This document shows, piece after piece, positions 35,490 to 46,609 of a stretch of DNA of 64,000 nucleotides (the stretch's first letter is position 1; each line of letters opens with the position of its first letter). The notes below the pieces were generated by a model. The model made no database searches. It saw only the letters and a list, made by a program, of their open reading frames with translations, and was not told where the DNA came from. Both the position numbers and the translations under genes were made by a program. This DNA comes from Paraphysomonas bandaiensis (Eukaryota > Chrysophyceae): assembly GCA_965644295.1 (NCBI GenBank), contig CBFFRP010000128.1, positions 62,001 to 126,000 of the forward strand, given 5' to 3'.

Positions 35490-35738
35490 GTATGTATGTA
35501 TGTATGTATGTATGTATGTATGTATGTATGTATGTATGTATGTATGTATGTATGTATGTATGTATGTATGTATGTATGTATGTATGTATGTATGTATGTA
35601 TGTATGTATGTATGTATGTATGTATGTATGTATGTATGTATGTATGTATGTATGTATGTATGTATGTATGTATGTATGTATGTATGTATGTATGTATGTA
35701 TGTATGTATGTATGTATGTATGTATGTATGTATGTATG
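35490..35738. repeat. TATG microsatellite, right part
   Basis: Continuation of the array at 31117-31409, split by the LTR element. Confidence 0.98.
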
Positions 35739-36583
35739 CAGGTAGATAGGTGCATTATATATAGGTACGTTGTTCATGGTATGTGATGATATCTTCACTA
35801 CATTTTCCGTTAAGTAGTACACAGCCACATACAAGACGTCTCTCTATTTTACCATACTGTCTTAGGGAGGCATAGACACTGTGGTGATCCAATTAAATAA
35901 AACATCAGAATCATTTAATCCATCTCACAGCAGTATAAATATAGCTCTTCATCTTGATACGTCACGATATGAAGTTTCCCACTATCACTATCCCAGAGTA
36001 TCTTTATTGATGTTGATACCACTGCATTGATATGAATGCATGCATGCAACTACTATTATATCAATAAACAATAGTCATAATATAGTCATCACCACTCGTT
36101 ATGGAATAGTCTGGTATCTGGATATATTTCAGGAAGCACTGTGGAGCAACCACGCTCTTCTGGATTTATAGTCAACACATTACCATTACCCATAATCATA
36201 CCAAAACACTAACGCTTGACACTTTTGACCAGATGCGTATATATTTCAATTAATTTTATGTGAATAAGAATAATGAATTTCGATATTAGAAAAGTATTAC
36301 AAATGTATTGCTTAGTACTTGCCCTGGTATAGTGTAGGTGTGTAGGTCGTATCCGTAGATTACAAATAAAATGAATGTTTACTACAGTTAAAATTCTCAA
36401 AATAAAAACATACTAGCAGTCACAGAATGCTATTATTAATTAAGAAATATACTATTACTTGTACTATCCAGGTGTTCCCGAAAATATCAAATAACTCTTC
36501 GACATTAGAAACTAGCTCTGTCAGCACCATATTTAATACACATATGCAAAACAATCGTCCTATTACAAATGCCAAGCATCGCA
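35739..36583. other. Intergenic, nothing recognised
   Basis: AT-rich. Holds a CACAGCAGTA match at about 35926-35935; no convincing coding frame. Confidence 0.5.
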
Positions 36584-38104
36584 CTAAATACTTGTCGTTT
36601 CCCCTGCAACAACAACGGATGCAGTAACAGTGGGACTCTGACTCTTCTTCATTTCAAACTCTGATTCACAGGAAACTAACTCGGTCGTACTATGAGTCGA
36701 ATCATCATATATCATGGCCTGTATCGAAGGAGCACGCCAATAACCTTTCACTGTCGGCAACGAACCTCCATCATTAGCAGATCGCTGATACGCAAACATA
36801 ACCATCCCGACTACAGCCACAACCAATACCACGGAGATAGATATCAAAGCTGTTCATACATTTGCTTAAACTAGTTGCGTATATTATAAAATATAAGGCG
36901 AGATACCTGCACTAGGTGCCGGAGTGTGTTGGTTTTCGGAGTGGAGATCAGAGGCCTCCATCATGGGTATCTCATCACCTTCGATTCCTTCCCCGTTACT
37001 ATACCAGCACGGTTTTTCTCCAGGTCCGGGTTTTGGCTTTGGTTTCGGCTTGGGCTTGCCACCTTGCAATCGTCGATTTTCCGCTTTCTGAGTATTGGCC
37101 GGACTGGCCTTCGGTTTAGGGTGCCCTTCCTGCCCACCAGGGGGGTGCTCTGTGCAAGCTGAGTAACCTTCCACAATTACCAGACATTCCTCTGAGAAAG
37201 CCTCAGAATCAGTTTCAGCTTTTTCGCGTAGGCAGTCAAGCACATCATGCGGCAAGGTTGCTTCTGGACACAGCATACTCGATTCCTTTGTGCAAGGATA
37301 GTCTTCCTCAAGATAGGAATCCACCTACACAAGAACGCATAACACAATATATAATGTACAATCCCTAAGCTTACCTTCTCGCGACATTCCGAGGAGAGCT
37401 CGTTGTAGTTGTCTTGTAGACATGACAAGACATAACTCGTTTCGTCATTACATAAGGACGAAACATCGTATTGACATTCATCGAACATATTAGCCAGCAT
37501 TGAATTCATAGCGACGGAACATGCCCCAGACAACTCTGACATGTGATTCTGACACAAATAATTATTAAGTTAGAAATGCACCACAGTGACACACCTCAAT
37601 ACAAGATACTGCGTCTTCAAATGTAGGGTTTGAAAGGTGGCAGGTAGTAAACATGGCCTGTGAACACTCGTCATCTGTGTTAGAAGAGAAAAGGGGTGCT
37701 GTGTCGATTTCGCTTGCAGAAGAATCCCACTGACAAAGTGTGACAAGTTCATCTACCGCAGGAAAACAGTGGTTCAAGCTCTCATAGCTTGATTCAAGGC
37801 ATGGACAAGAAGTACTTGGCGTATTTAATACATTCGTTGCAACAGTGGCAATAAAGCTCTCTGGATGAGCGCTTATGAAATCATGTATTGACCTTTCACA
37901 GTCATCTCGTTGACCATCTCCAGAACACAAACTAAAATCAGCAGCAGCTAATTCAAGCAAATCATTCGCATTAATATTTCTATTAATAGAAAGACAGCTG
38001 CCGATATCACTACTGATAGATAGAGCGCTGTCTGCATCATATGAGTCACATCCATACACACTATTCACAGTGAGGCTTATGAGAAGACTAATAAGAACCA
38101 CCAT
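36584..38104 (-). CDS. Secreted/type I membrane Cys-rich protein (GLG1-like repeats)
   Basis: Four exons on the minus strand: 37595-38104, 37375-37548, 36907-37324, 36584-36849 (about 455 residues). An N-terminal signal peptide (VVLISLLISLTVNSVYG) is followed by Cys-rich segments. Spacing such as FDECQYDVSSLC, VLSCLQDNYNELSSEC, CPEATLPHDVLDCL resembles the cysteine-rich GLG1 (Golgi glycoprotein 1/ESL-1) repeat. Then comes a KPKPKPKP linker, a single TM (ISVVLVVAVVGMVMFAY) and a ~65-residue cytoplasmic tail. Known GLG1 has ~16 repeats; this has only a few, so it may be a divergent relative. A Golgi or cell-surface role is inferred. Confidence 0.65.
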
Positions 38105-39445
38105 ACTGAGATTGATTGTATATATGAGGCTATACGACTATATGGCTGTTAGTTACTGTTGATACTGTTAATAGCCGTATATGATATGTCGGCAGTTAAT
38201 ATCACCAGTCAGATATATGAGGAGTGATTCAGGGGTCAGGAATATACTGGATTATATCCTGGCTATGTTGTATGGTAGTATAGTAAAGAACTCACTGGTC
38301 GAACACACTGATAGTAATATACAGGCGTCTCTATAGTCTACTCGACCCCTCCATATACACTCTACTGCTGTACACGTACACATATCTGTATACATAACCT
38401 AGACGATGTTCTCCATACATAAAGGCCCTTATATACCGCCGTGTAAAGGCATACACAGGCTCCATCTGGCCAAATTTTCACCGAACAACTACAGTGTATT
38501 ATGAAGTCGGATATACGGTCGAATGTACTGATATACTGCTGTATGTACGTACAGCAGACAGCAGCTTGCATGTGGACATCATATGGACACCATACCCAAA
38601 TATAAACCCTGTTGACTAATTCATACATCTTGAAGTGAGGTTATAGCGACAACTAGATTACAGATAATGTAATAACATCCGTCACTTCATAATTGTATCA
38701 TACTCGTCCTTCAACATCTTTACTCTGGAATGTGTTATTGTGCTTATGGGTCGGAGCGACAACAATGATTTAGATGCTGAGAAAATGTACTTGTCTACAC
38801 ATATAACATGTACTTTAAAGGTTCGTTTTACGCTTTCTTTGACTGTCTACGAAACATGGGGTTATATCCCTGTCAGATATAACCGACACTTTCTCTGACA
38901 GTTTTGATCGGCCAAAAACCAATTCAGTACAGTACAAAACGTTAAATATATATAAAATAATGTATATACTTCGTAAGATATAATAACTTCTATTACATTA
39001 AGCAACTAATACTGCCCTAAATCATCGTAATCTTTTTTCATTATTCCGCCGATAGCTACAATAACTCTAACCGAGTGTAAAACACATCGCACTAGTACTT
39101 GTTTCCTATGTGCAGCTCTAATATTCATCTATTACTACTTCGTTAATATGTTGGTAAACACTTCTTGAGAGTTGTTCTTACATTTACAACTATTGTCCTA
39201 TCGTATATGTTTAAAAAGTGAAATGTCTTGATTTAAGGAGTTAAACATGATACCAATGGAACTGACCGAAGTATCTGTTAATGATAAGAGCTACTAACTA
39301 AAGTGCAATATTAAAACATCAACAGTATTGAAGTCCAGTTATTAGAAATATAAATAAAATGCACATAACTTGCACAGTACGTAATGTGCTTGACACAGAG
39401 TACTCATCATTAAGAGACACTACTCGTAAAACGTAAAATAAGTAC
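38105..39445. other. Intergenic with two promoter-motif copies
   Basis: No gene recognised. TACTGCTGTA occurs at 38363-38372 and 38534-38543, upstream of the GLG1-like start. The rest is AT-rich. Confidence 0.5.
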
Positions 39446-40451
39446 TTAGTAACTTTCTTTATGCTTTGCAAAGAATCCGTTTCTTCCTTGAGGAAGCATG
39501 TCGAATAAATGGTTAGCAGCATTAGTGACATCCAGACCTACGAATCAAGAAACGTAATCCACTTTTAGTGTTAGACCCGCCTTTCATACCTCTAGATTGT
39601 GCCTGATAAGTAAGATATACTGCCCCAGAGTCATCTTTGTAAAAGACAGAGAGGCCCGGGTAAAGGCCGCATGGAAATCCCCAGCCTGAACCAAAGTTGT
39701 AGAATGATGAGTCCTTGTTGGCCTACAAATACAAGATTTAGCACACTACCTATATGTACATATCATGGTTAATCACCTTCTGCTCCTGCGTTCCTTCAAC
39801 CCCCATGTCCTGATTAAAGTCTGGAGCTTTAACAGAGGCCATTTGGAACCCCCATTGTTTGCGTGTTTTAAGTGTGTTTAGTTTTTCCACTGTATGAGGA
39901 CAGAAACATAAATATACATACTTCACCCGCAAAGAAATAGACTTACACGAAGCAGGTGAAACTGCTACAAAGGATGTATCGTTTGCAAGGATATGGGGAA
40001 GTTGTCCATTGTACCCATCTGCGAAATAAGAGCATATTGAGCAGCACTCGGCGTCGTCAGGACCAAACATCAAATGCTGGATAATCTACACAAAAAGTTA
40101 TGGATAGTACATATAGCAAGTAAGACAGCACCAGGTTGTGTTTTCCATTAAATAAATCTGACAGAGTAACAGCTCCAGTATCTGTTTCGAAACGATATTC
40201 TTTATTGATTGGTAACCACGGCATATCTCTGCGCGCTTGGACGACTTCATCATATGCTCGACTGTTCATAATGAATTTCCCATATGCTATATGTTCATAC
40301 AGATATACCTGAGTTCTTTCTCTTGCTGAAGGACTTGTTGTCGAGTTTGTATCCATTCCTCTCTACTGGATGCTCTCTGTCTTTTCTCTGCGAACTGAGG
40401 ATCATTACATGCCTGATGGATTGTATTTAGCTTCTGGCGTTTGATTGACAT
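39446..40451 (-). CDS. DUF899 thioredoxin-like fold protein
   Basis: Six exons on the minus strand: 40309-40451, 40132-40261, 39947-40085, 39777-39889, 39590-39722, 39446-39537 (about 249 residues). Family features: EEWIQTRQQVLQQEKE, then LPINKEYRF, LSDLFNGKHNLIIQHLMFGP, CCSICSYFADG and FVAVSPAS. Near the end come RKQWGFQMAS, DFNQDMGVE, SVFYKDDSGAVYLTYQAQSRG and LPQGR. This order matches the DUF899 family (thioredoxin-like superfamily), common in bacteria and fungi; its reaction is not known. The 3' end matches the family's usual end, so the gene looks complete. Divergent from the phosphatase at 40946. Confidence 0.85.
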
Positions 40452-40664
40452 GGTAGGAGAATGTTGTTGTATGAGTTATAGATCCAATGGAGTTATATTG
40501 GTGTATATAGCAGTCTATATGATACCACTGCTGCCTGCACCTTATCAGATCACACTGTATCTACATGCGCACATGTATATACTGTATACTGTATGTATGT
40601 ACTGTATATGATGATAGTGTAGATTCTGATCAAGAATGTTCCGTGTTGGACAGACATATCTAGA

Positions 40665-40674
40665 TACTGCTGTG
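40665..40674 (+). promoter_or_regulatory. Divergent-promoter motif, copy 6 (TACTGCTGTG)
   Basis: Between the DUF899 (40451) and phosphatase (40946) start codons. A second, weaker hit, GTAGCAGTACA, is at about 40690. Confidence 0.4.
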
Positions 40675-40945
40675 TATGGATATACTCTGTAGCAGTACAT
40701 AGATTTGAAGTACGGCGGTACAGCAATCTCGTACACAATTACGGCAACTTGCTTCTTATAAATATGAGGTTTACTCAAATTCCGTTTGCTGAAAGCGCCC
40801 TTTTATATACAAAACCCTATATTTTCCGCTGTTTCTGTAACGATATTTTCTCATTCAAACCATCTGCTTAAGATGATTATCTGTCTAATCCACTGGGAAT
40901 ATCAAGATATGTTGCATGGAATCCCTATAGATCATTAATCAGTGC

Positions 40946-42111
40946 ATGAAAATGTCTACCACAGTCGTCAGTATCCCGCCACATCGTTTATTTAATTGGC
41001 TTCAGAATATGAACCGTTCGTTGGTCATTGACATGAGGAGTGAGGAGCACTACAATCGCTCACATATCAAACAGTCTGTGCATGTATTGGATGATGATAC
41101 TCAACAACAGAGAATTAAACACATTATACGACATGTTGTATTCGTTCCTGGTGATTGTTCTGACATGGAGTATCAGTCCAGCTGTCAACTAGCAGATGCT
41201 CTCGTTGTAAAGTTGCAGTCACAAGACACTAATAATTGCTTTGAATTTTACCGTCTTGATTGCACGTACGAATCTTTTAAATCGTCTTACACGGACTGCC
41301 CGTTGATGTTTTATGATTCCTCTGACCCCAACATGTCCCGTAGATGCTACCCCAATGAGATCATCCCTGGTCGTCTCTTTCTTGGTAATGCCAGGTATGA
41401 GATGAGGTATACTTAAGAATGCATTCATTTAGATGTTTCTTCTATAGACAGTCTAGTGACATGGCCGTACTAAGAGATCTGAACATTACTCGTATCCTCG
41501 ATGCCAGTGGACAAGAAGTGTCTCGCAGCGCAGCCGAAAAATCTCAAATAGAGTACTATCATGTGAACATTGACGATTTTCCTACAACAGATATTGCCGC
41601 ACACTTCAAAGACACTAATAGATTTATTGCTTCTGCTTTAGAGGCACCTAGTGCAAAGGTTCTTGTTCACTGCCAGGCCGGGGTGTCCAGAGGCTGCACC
41701 TTTGTTGTAGCTTACCTGATGTACTCGAGAATATCTGTTTCATTGCAAGAAGCCATGCATACTGTCCTTGCTGAGAGGCCATGGGTGTGTCCCAATGTTT
41801 CTTTTCGTCAGCAATTACGAGATTATGAGGCTACCCTTCATCCTTTATCCTCTCCTTCGTTTGAGAGCGATGAGGCTCTAATGAAGATGATTCATTCGTA
41901 CTTCGACTGGAACTCAGAGTCGATATTCACCTCAGTATTCGACGATACCCCTGTGGTGGCCGGAAGAGAAGAATTGGTTTTAGAGAAAGCAATAGCCAAG
42001 TATGAAGAAGAGCAGGCGGCGATGGTCATAACGGCCCCCGTCAAACCAAAGAAAACGTTCTTGAAACGAGGGCAAGGTTATACTTCAGCAAGAGCAAACG
42101 TCAGGAAGTGA
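40946..42111 (+). CDS. Dual-specificity phosphatase with rhodanese-like N-domain (MAPK-phosphatase type)
   Basis: Two exons, 40946-41394 and 41448-42111 (about 370 residues). The N-terminal part reads as a rhodanese/CH2-like domain (RSLVIDMRSEEHYNRSHI). After a short linker the DSP domain starts at IIPGRLFLGNA. It contains the P-loop VHCQAGVSRG (HCxxGxxR signature; catalytic Cys and Arg present) and IDDFPTTDIA with the general-acid Asp. Then RISVSLQEAMHTV follows. This order is that of MAP-kinase phosphatases. The C-terminal ~100 residues are unique (acidic, then basic KPKKTFLKRGQG). Two in-frame ATGs (40946, 40952) are possible starts. Confidence 0.9.
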
Positions 42112-42759
42112 CTACAAATGTTAAATATATTTATATCTGCCTTTCAAGTTATATTGTACACTATATTGTACACTATACCCTGAATGCAAAAGTTCGGTTC
42201 TATTTCAATGTATATATTACTACAAACGTATATGACTACATAATATAAAGTTATTTAAATTTAAATAAAAACGAGGAGAAGTTATGAAATTGAACTAATA
42301 GTAAATATCTGAAGTTACGAAGTAAAGTTTTTTCATATGTGTGTTATAGTCACCAGTGAATCAATTGATGTTTTGAAAGGGCATTAATATCAATTTCAAA
42401 GGATACTGAAAGACCATTGATTTGTTTTGGGCTGTATTTAGATGATGGATGATATATTTTTTCCAGATAAAGGTAATTTGGACAAATTTTCAATTGATGC
42501 AAATAATACATCTGAGTATGACTTGCAGAAGAATTTATTTTCTCATAGCTAGTAGTTGTAGTTTTAAAAAGAACATTTGTTGTATAATTCCTTAATGTCT
42601 GTTCTAATACTTCAATTATAGAAGTCAGTTTAGACATTCAAGTTTTATTTCCTTCAAGTAGTAAATGTCTTATTTATTCGCAAAACTAATTTAGGATTAC
42701 AATTTCACTATCTAGTGCTTAACTATGATATGTTGCAAATCAGAAACAGTGTGATGGAA
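42112..42759. other. Intergenic, one doubtful ORF
   Basis: A minus-strand frame at 42350-42637 (95 codons from ATG) has Asn/Ser/Thr/Tyr-rich composition and no recognisable motif; probably chance. Confidence 0.4.
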
Positions 42760-44268
42760 TTAAGAAATACAGCACCCATATGAAGCAGCTCCAACCAAAG
42801 TCCCATTCGCAACAATCATACAAGGATTATTGGCAAGCTTCTCAACCGCAGATGTACCCTCCGAAATGTATTGCTGTATTTGTTGAGAGAAATCCGAACC
42901 ATTACGCTCGTCCAATATATAGCTACCCAAACTTGCCATGGAAAAGGGATATATTCTATGGGGTCTACCATTGCGTATTCCGTCAAATGTGATCCAATTT
43001 TGATCCGCAAAATGCAAAATGTTGTAGATTAGATTTTCAGAAGCGTCCAGGCGATTTTTCTTAATCAGTTTTAACCAAATTTTGTGAACCTCATCGAAAT
43101 TAAGAGGCATGAATTTCTCTTCCCAAGCAACAGATATTATATTTCGAATGACTGTCTGAATAGAAGCGTTGACTGGAAAAATATCAGCACATAAGGTTCG
43201 GTTCTTTTTTTTTAATTGCTTCATGATTTTGTTCCACAGTAAGAATCGGCCCCCAGGCAACTCTTTCTCCGGAGTAGCCACACCAAGTAAATCATGCTCT
43301 GGGTAGGATTCTTTGACTACGCGTTCGACATTACGGGCAAAACACCCGGATGAATATGCGACTAATCGCAAATATGGCTTATTATTATCGTCGAAAGGCA
43401 GGTCCAGGATTTTCGCAACCTCATCCAAGTCGACAGGTGTGGTAGAATAGACACGCTTTGTGATGAACTTGTTGTCGTTTAAATTGGTGGCCCCGGTTTT
43501 GAGCAAAACAAAATCGTCTCGCAGTCGCCCATCGGCGTTAGATGTTATAAGATTTTCAATCATTGCGGACGAGCTACATACTAAAACGGCTATTCTTCCG
43601 GACGGCTGGTTACCCAAGTAGACCAAGTCGTGAAGGCTCCGTACAACAGCTGGATAAACCTTGCCATTAACTTTGTAAGCTTGGTCCAATTCATCCACAC
43701 ATATGTGCAGATAAACACCTGCTTTACTCAAGGCTGCGATTATTCGCTGGGCTAACATTGGCAGACGCACATCGTCTTCAAATGTTATACCAATGCGTTT
43801 CAACTCGTCCGCAACAATGTCTAAAATAGAACTTGTTTGCATTGGGCACCCTTTAGATAGAATGTTGTTCATACTAATATACAATTCGATCAGATTTTCA
43901 AACGCATATTTCGCGGTCGCGTTAAATATTTTGAGGGTTGCTGTCTTTCCAATCCCTTTAGCCCCAACCATAGTTGTAGCACATAATCCATGTGTGCCTT
44001 TGTAATTTCCCTTACACAAATTATCAACTTGTGACCAAAGTATAGAGAAAATTTGATTTTGGGTTGTGGTCCTGAAAAGCCTACTGGCTACATGAGTGTG
44101 AAGATCATTCATAAATGCAGTCCGATTTTCAATTTTATGAAAAGAATGACGAATGGGTCCATGGCATAAAACATCAGCATCCATCTGCTCAAGAAGTATA
44201 GTGGCTCTCTCCGTCTTGACATCTGTGAGTAGAGATGACTGATCTGCTTCTGATTTCTCTTCAGTCAT
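42760..44268 (-). CDS. Intronless P-loop (AAA-type) ATPase of unknown function
   Basis: A single 503-codon frame on the minus strand. The ATG at 44268 is chosen because the longer frame has no ATG nearer than the promoter region. Walker A is VGAKGIGKTAT (about residue 105) and Walker B is LHICVDELD (about residue 190). SGRIAVLVCSSSA follows with sensor-like position, then VDLDEVAKILDLPF. The C-terminal region is helical and basic. This looks like STAND/AAA NTPases found in lineage-specific families (for example Crinkler-type or retrotransposon-hotspot NTPases), but I cannot place it. Lack of introns in an intron-rich neighbourhood suggests retroposition or transfer. Its 5' flank carries the ~140-bp repeat shared with the sulfotransferase. 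Confidence 0.75.
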   Translation of the reverse strand: MTEEKSEADQSSLLTDVKTERATILLEQMDADVLCHGPIRHSFHKIENRTAFMNDLHTHVASRLFRTTTQNQIFSILWSQVDNLCKGNYKGTHGLCATTMVGAKGIGKTATLKIFNATAKYAFENLIELYISMNNILSKGCPMQTSSILDIVADELKRIGITFEDDVRLPMLAQRIIAALSKAGVYLHICVDELDQAYKVNGKVYPAVVRSLHDLVYLGNQPSGRIAVLVCSSSAMIENLITSNADGRLRDDFVLLKTGATNLNDNKFITKRVYSTTPVDLDEVAKILDLPFDDNNKPYLRLVAYSSGCFARNVERVVKESYPEHDLLGVATPEKELPGGRFLLWNKIMKQLKKKNRTLCADIFPVNASIQTVIRNIISVAWEEKFMPLNFDEVHKIWLKLIKKNRLDASENLIYNILHFADQNWITFDGIRNGRPHRIYPFSMASLGSYILDERNGSDFSQQIQQYISEGTSAVEKLANNPCMIVANGTLVGAASYGCCIS

Positions 44269-45231
44269 AGATATGTCTGTGTATGTCTGTGTGTGATACC
44301 CCCACACACCACTCGTTCCACTGTATCGTATCCCTAAACTACTGATGAGTTAAATGTAGCCGCCCTGATCTATAGAGAGGGTTATCTCTCATCCTCCCAC
44401 CAGAACTCTCATCCACTGCACTGTCTGTTCTGATGAATCAGTTGTCTCAACTGCACCGGATCGTACCATACACTCACTGGATGTACATGTATGTACAGTA
44501 CAGTGCAGCAGTGTGTACATATACAGCCCACTTGCGATCATATAACGCGGTTTCTAGTATATCACTCGATATATATCGCGATTTTCATACACAAACCACA
44601 TTATCTATACTATAAACCCCTGGTTTTTGTGTATGGATATGTACAGTAGATACTGTGGCTTTGCATATCTTTGTGGTGGTATTGGCATCCTTTTTATATT
44701 TTAGTTCAAAGATGCCTCTAATATTGAGACAATAATTATATGTATTCCAGCCGTAGTTGTATATCAGTGTTATAGAGTATATTTGCTTCAATTTATTCCC
44801 GAAAAAATAAGATGCTGACTGCCGATACGCTGCACTCCCATTGCAACTCAGTCCAGATTACTTGAATATATTCCTGTAACCATATGAACTAGTCATGGAA
44901 GGGTTATGGTTTCCACTTTCCTGATATGTGCAACTCTCATTAATAATGCATCCTGTCTAAGTTTAGACCACTGAATAAGACACACAGGAGTGTTATTATG
45001 TCCTACTCTGTAGCTACCATACTGATATATGACACAGAGCTTTACTGGTATTGATTATCGATGATTCACGTATGTATTATAAGTTTGTACTCTTCTATGT
45101 ATAAGTCACAACATGCGCTTATAGAATAAGCACTCAACTATACAGTAAAACTTAATCCTGCAGTTGTTGACATAAGTAGATGTGTCTTCGGTCTGTTGTG
45201 ATCTGAATAGATCAGTTATGAGAGGGGTGGG
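44269..45231. other. Intergenic with repeat
   Basis: Promoter side of the ATPase. It includes GCAGCAGTGTGTA near 44505 and the repeat at 44681-44823; otherwise AT-rich. Confidence 0.5.
44681..44823 (-). repeat. ~140-bp repeat, second copy
   Basis: Similar to 27025-27165 in the same orientation; 413 bp upstream of the ATPase start. Confidence 0.8.
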
Positions 45232-45320
45232 TGGGTAGTAGAATCAGTGCTATATCTCGATGTTCTAGGTGGTGCACCAGCCAGCCTACACTATGGCCAC
45301 GCCCTCGGAATGGGGCACAA
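45232..45320 (+). repeat. Dispersed repeat (GGTGGTGCACCAGCC family)
   Basis: About 85 bp closely matching 50253-50338: GGTGGTGCACCAGCC, then ACGCCCTCGGAATGGGGCA. A related inverted stretch occurs at 49845-49880 (GCCCCATTCCGAGAGCGTGCCC). Confidence 0.8.
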
Positions 45321-45402
45321 ATGTATTCAAAATCTATGGAGAGAGCTTCTGTGTTTTGTTCATTATGAGATACTGTGGCTGTATCAGTGTCTCAATTTCA
45401 CA

Positions 45403-45842
45403 TGTTGAGTTCTGCGATATGATGTATGTGGTATATATTGTGCAATTGATGTGAGTTAATAGAGTCAGCAAAAACACCATATATCGAAGTCCAGCAAAGG
45501 TACGCAAACGATGCGCAAATGATCTTCATCATAATATGTTTACTGATGCTGACTGGGTAGGCGATCTGTTGACGAGGAGGTCGACTTCAGGTTATGTTAT
45601 GTTTGGAGCTGGTGTACCACTATCGTGGGGTTCTAAAATTCAGTCTACAAGTTAATGAATGGTGGGAGCTAGCTATACAAGCGGAGTCATACGTTCACCA
45701 ATGTCCTATGAGGTTCGGTGGTTGCGTCTCCGATAGCGATGTTCTTCACAAATTTTAGAATGGTTAACTACATCCAATTGAGTGGGAGTGTTGAGTTCTG
45801 CAATATGATGTGATATATATTGTGCAATTGAAGTGAATTAAT
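45403..45842 (+). mobile_element. Ty1/copia relic: RNase H fragment between short terminal repeats
   Basis: From about 45520 the plus strand encodes FTDADWVGDL, RRSTSGYVMFGAGVPLSWGSK, the hallmark RNase H end of Ty1/copia polyproteins, broken by a stop near 45655. The segment is flanked by direct repeats beginning TGTTGAGTTCTGC and ending TTAATAG (45403-45462 and 45789-45842). A GAGTGGGAG purine stretch precedes the right one, as expected for LTR edges. Most of the element is deleted. Confidence 0.8.
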
Positions 45843-46609
45843 AGGTGAAGTCAACTCATACGTGTAACGGGTGATTATAGTTACAAAGGAATTCAATTCA
45901 ATTACTGATGTGTGACTATTATACAAGATATAGATATATGATAAACAGATGTTGCTGAGAACAGATGTTTCATCAGATGTTACACGAATATGTAGTGAAG
46001 TGTTCAGAATAATAATTATAATTTCTTACTTGAAAGTGCATTGTGTTCAACAAAGCAAGGTTAAGGTTTACGGGTAGAGCAAAGTTAATTTCAGTGAAAT
46101 GTCCAATTCTAACATCACTTATTACAGGGCTGCGTAAGAATTGTCAATTAATGACGCAGACAGTAGTTGATTGTAATTGCAATTATTGTTTGCTCTATTG
46201 ACAATTAACCATTTTCAGATGATTAAGATCGTTGTAAGAGAAGTTTAAGTTAGTCAAACTAGATAGATTACTTTATTATAATTGTATACGCAATTGTGTG
46301 TGTTGTCATGTAACACATGTCAACAATATGATAAATTATTTCGTTCATGTCAACCACTGCTCAACAAAATTCATTGCTACGCAGCCCTGTTCACTTGTTG
46401 TGGCTAGGTGATATTCTAAAATTTATAATGACAGCATGAATAAGGTTTTGCATATAGTAATCATAAATATTTCTAAATCGGCATATATTATGGCTACAAA
46501 CTAAATTAGACGAGCAGTAGCAATCATGGAATTCATGTTAACAACATGTGCTGGTATATAGAGTAGAGTATGAATTCGAGTACCTTGGTAACACTTCGCC
46601 TGCTATACC
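45843..46609. other. Intergenic, nothing recognised
   Basis: AT-rich; AATTGCAATTATTG-type short palindromes near 46170; no gene. Confidence 0.5.

Noticed and set aside
45500-45745. Host gene encoding a DADW-containing protein
   Set aside because: The motif set is that of copia RNase H and the frame has a stop.
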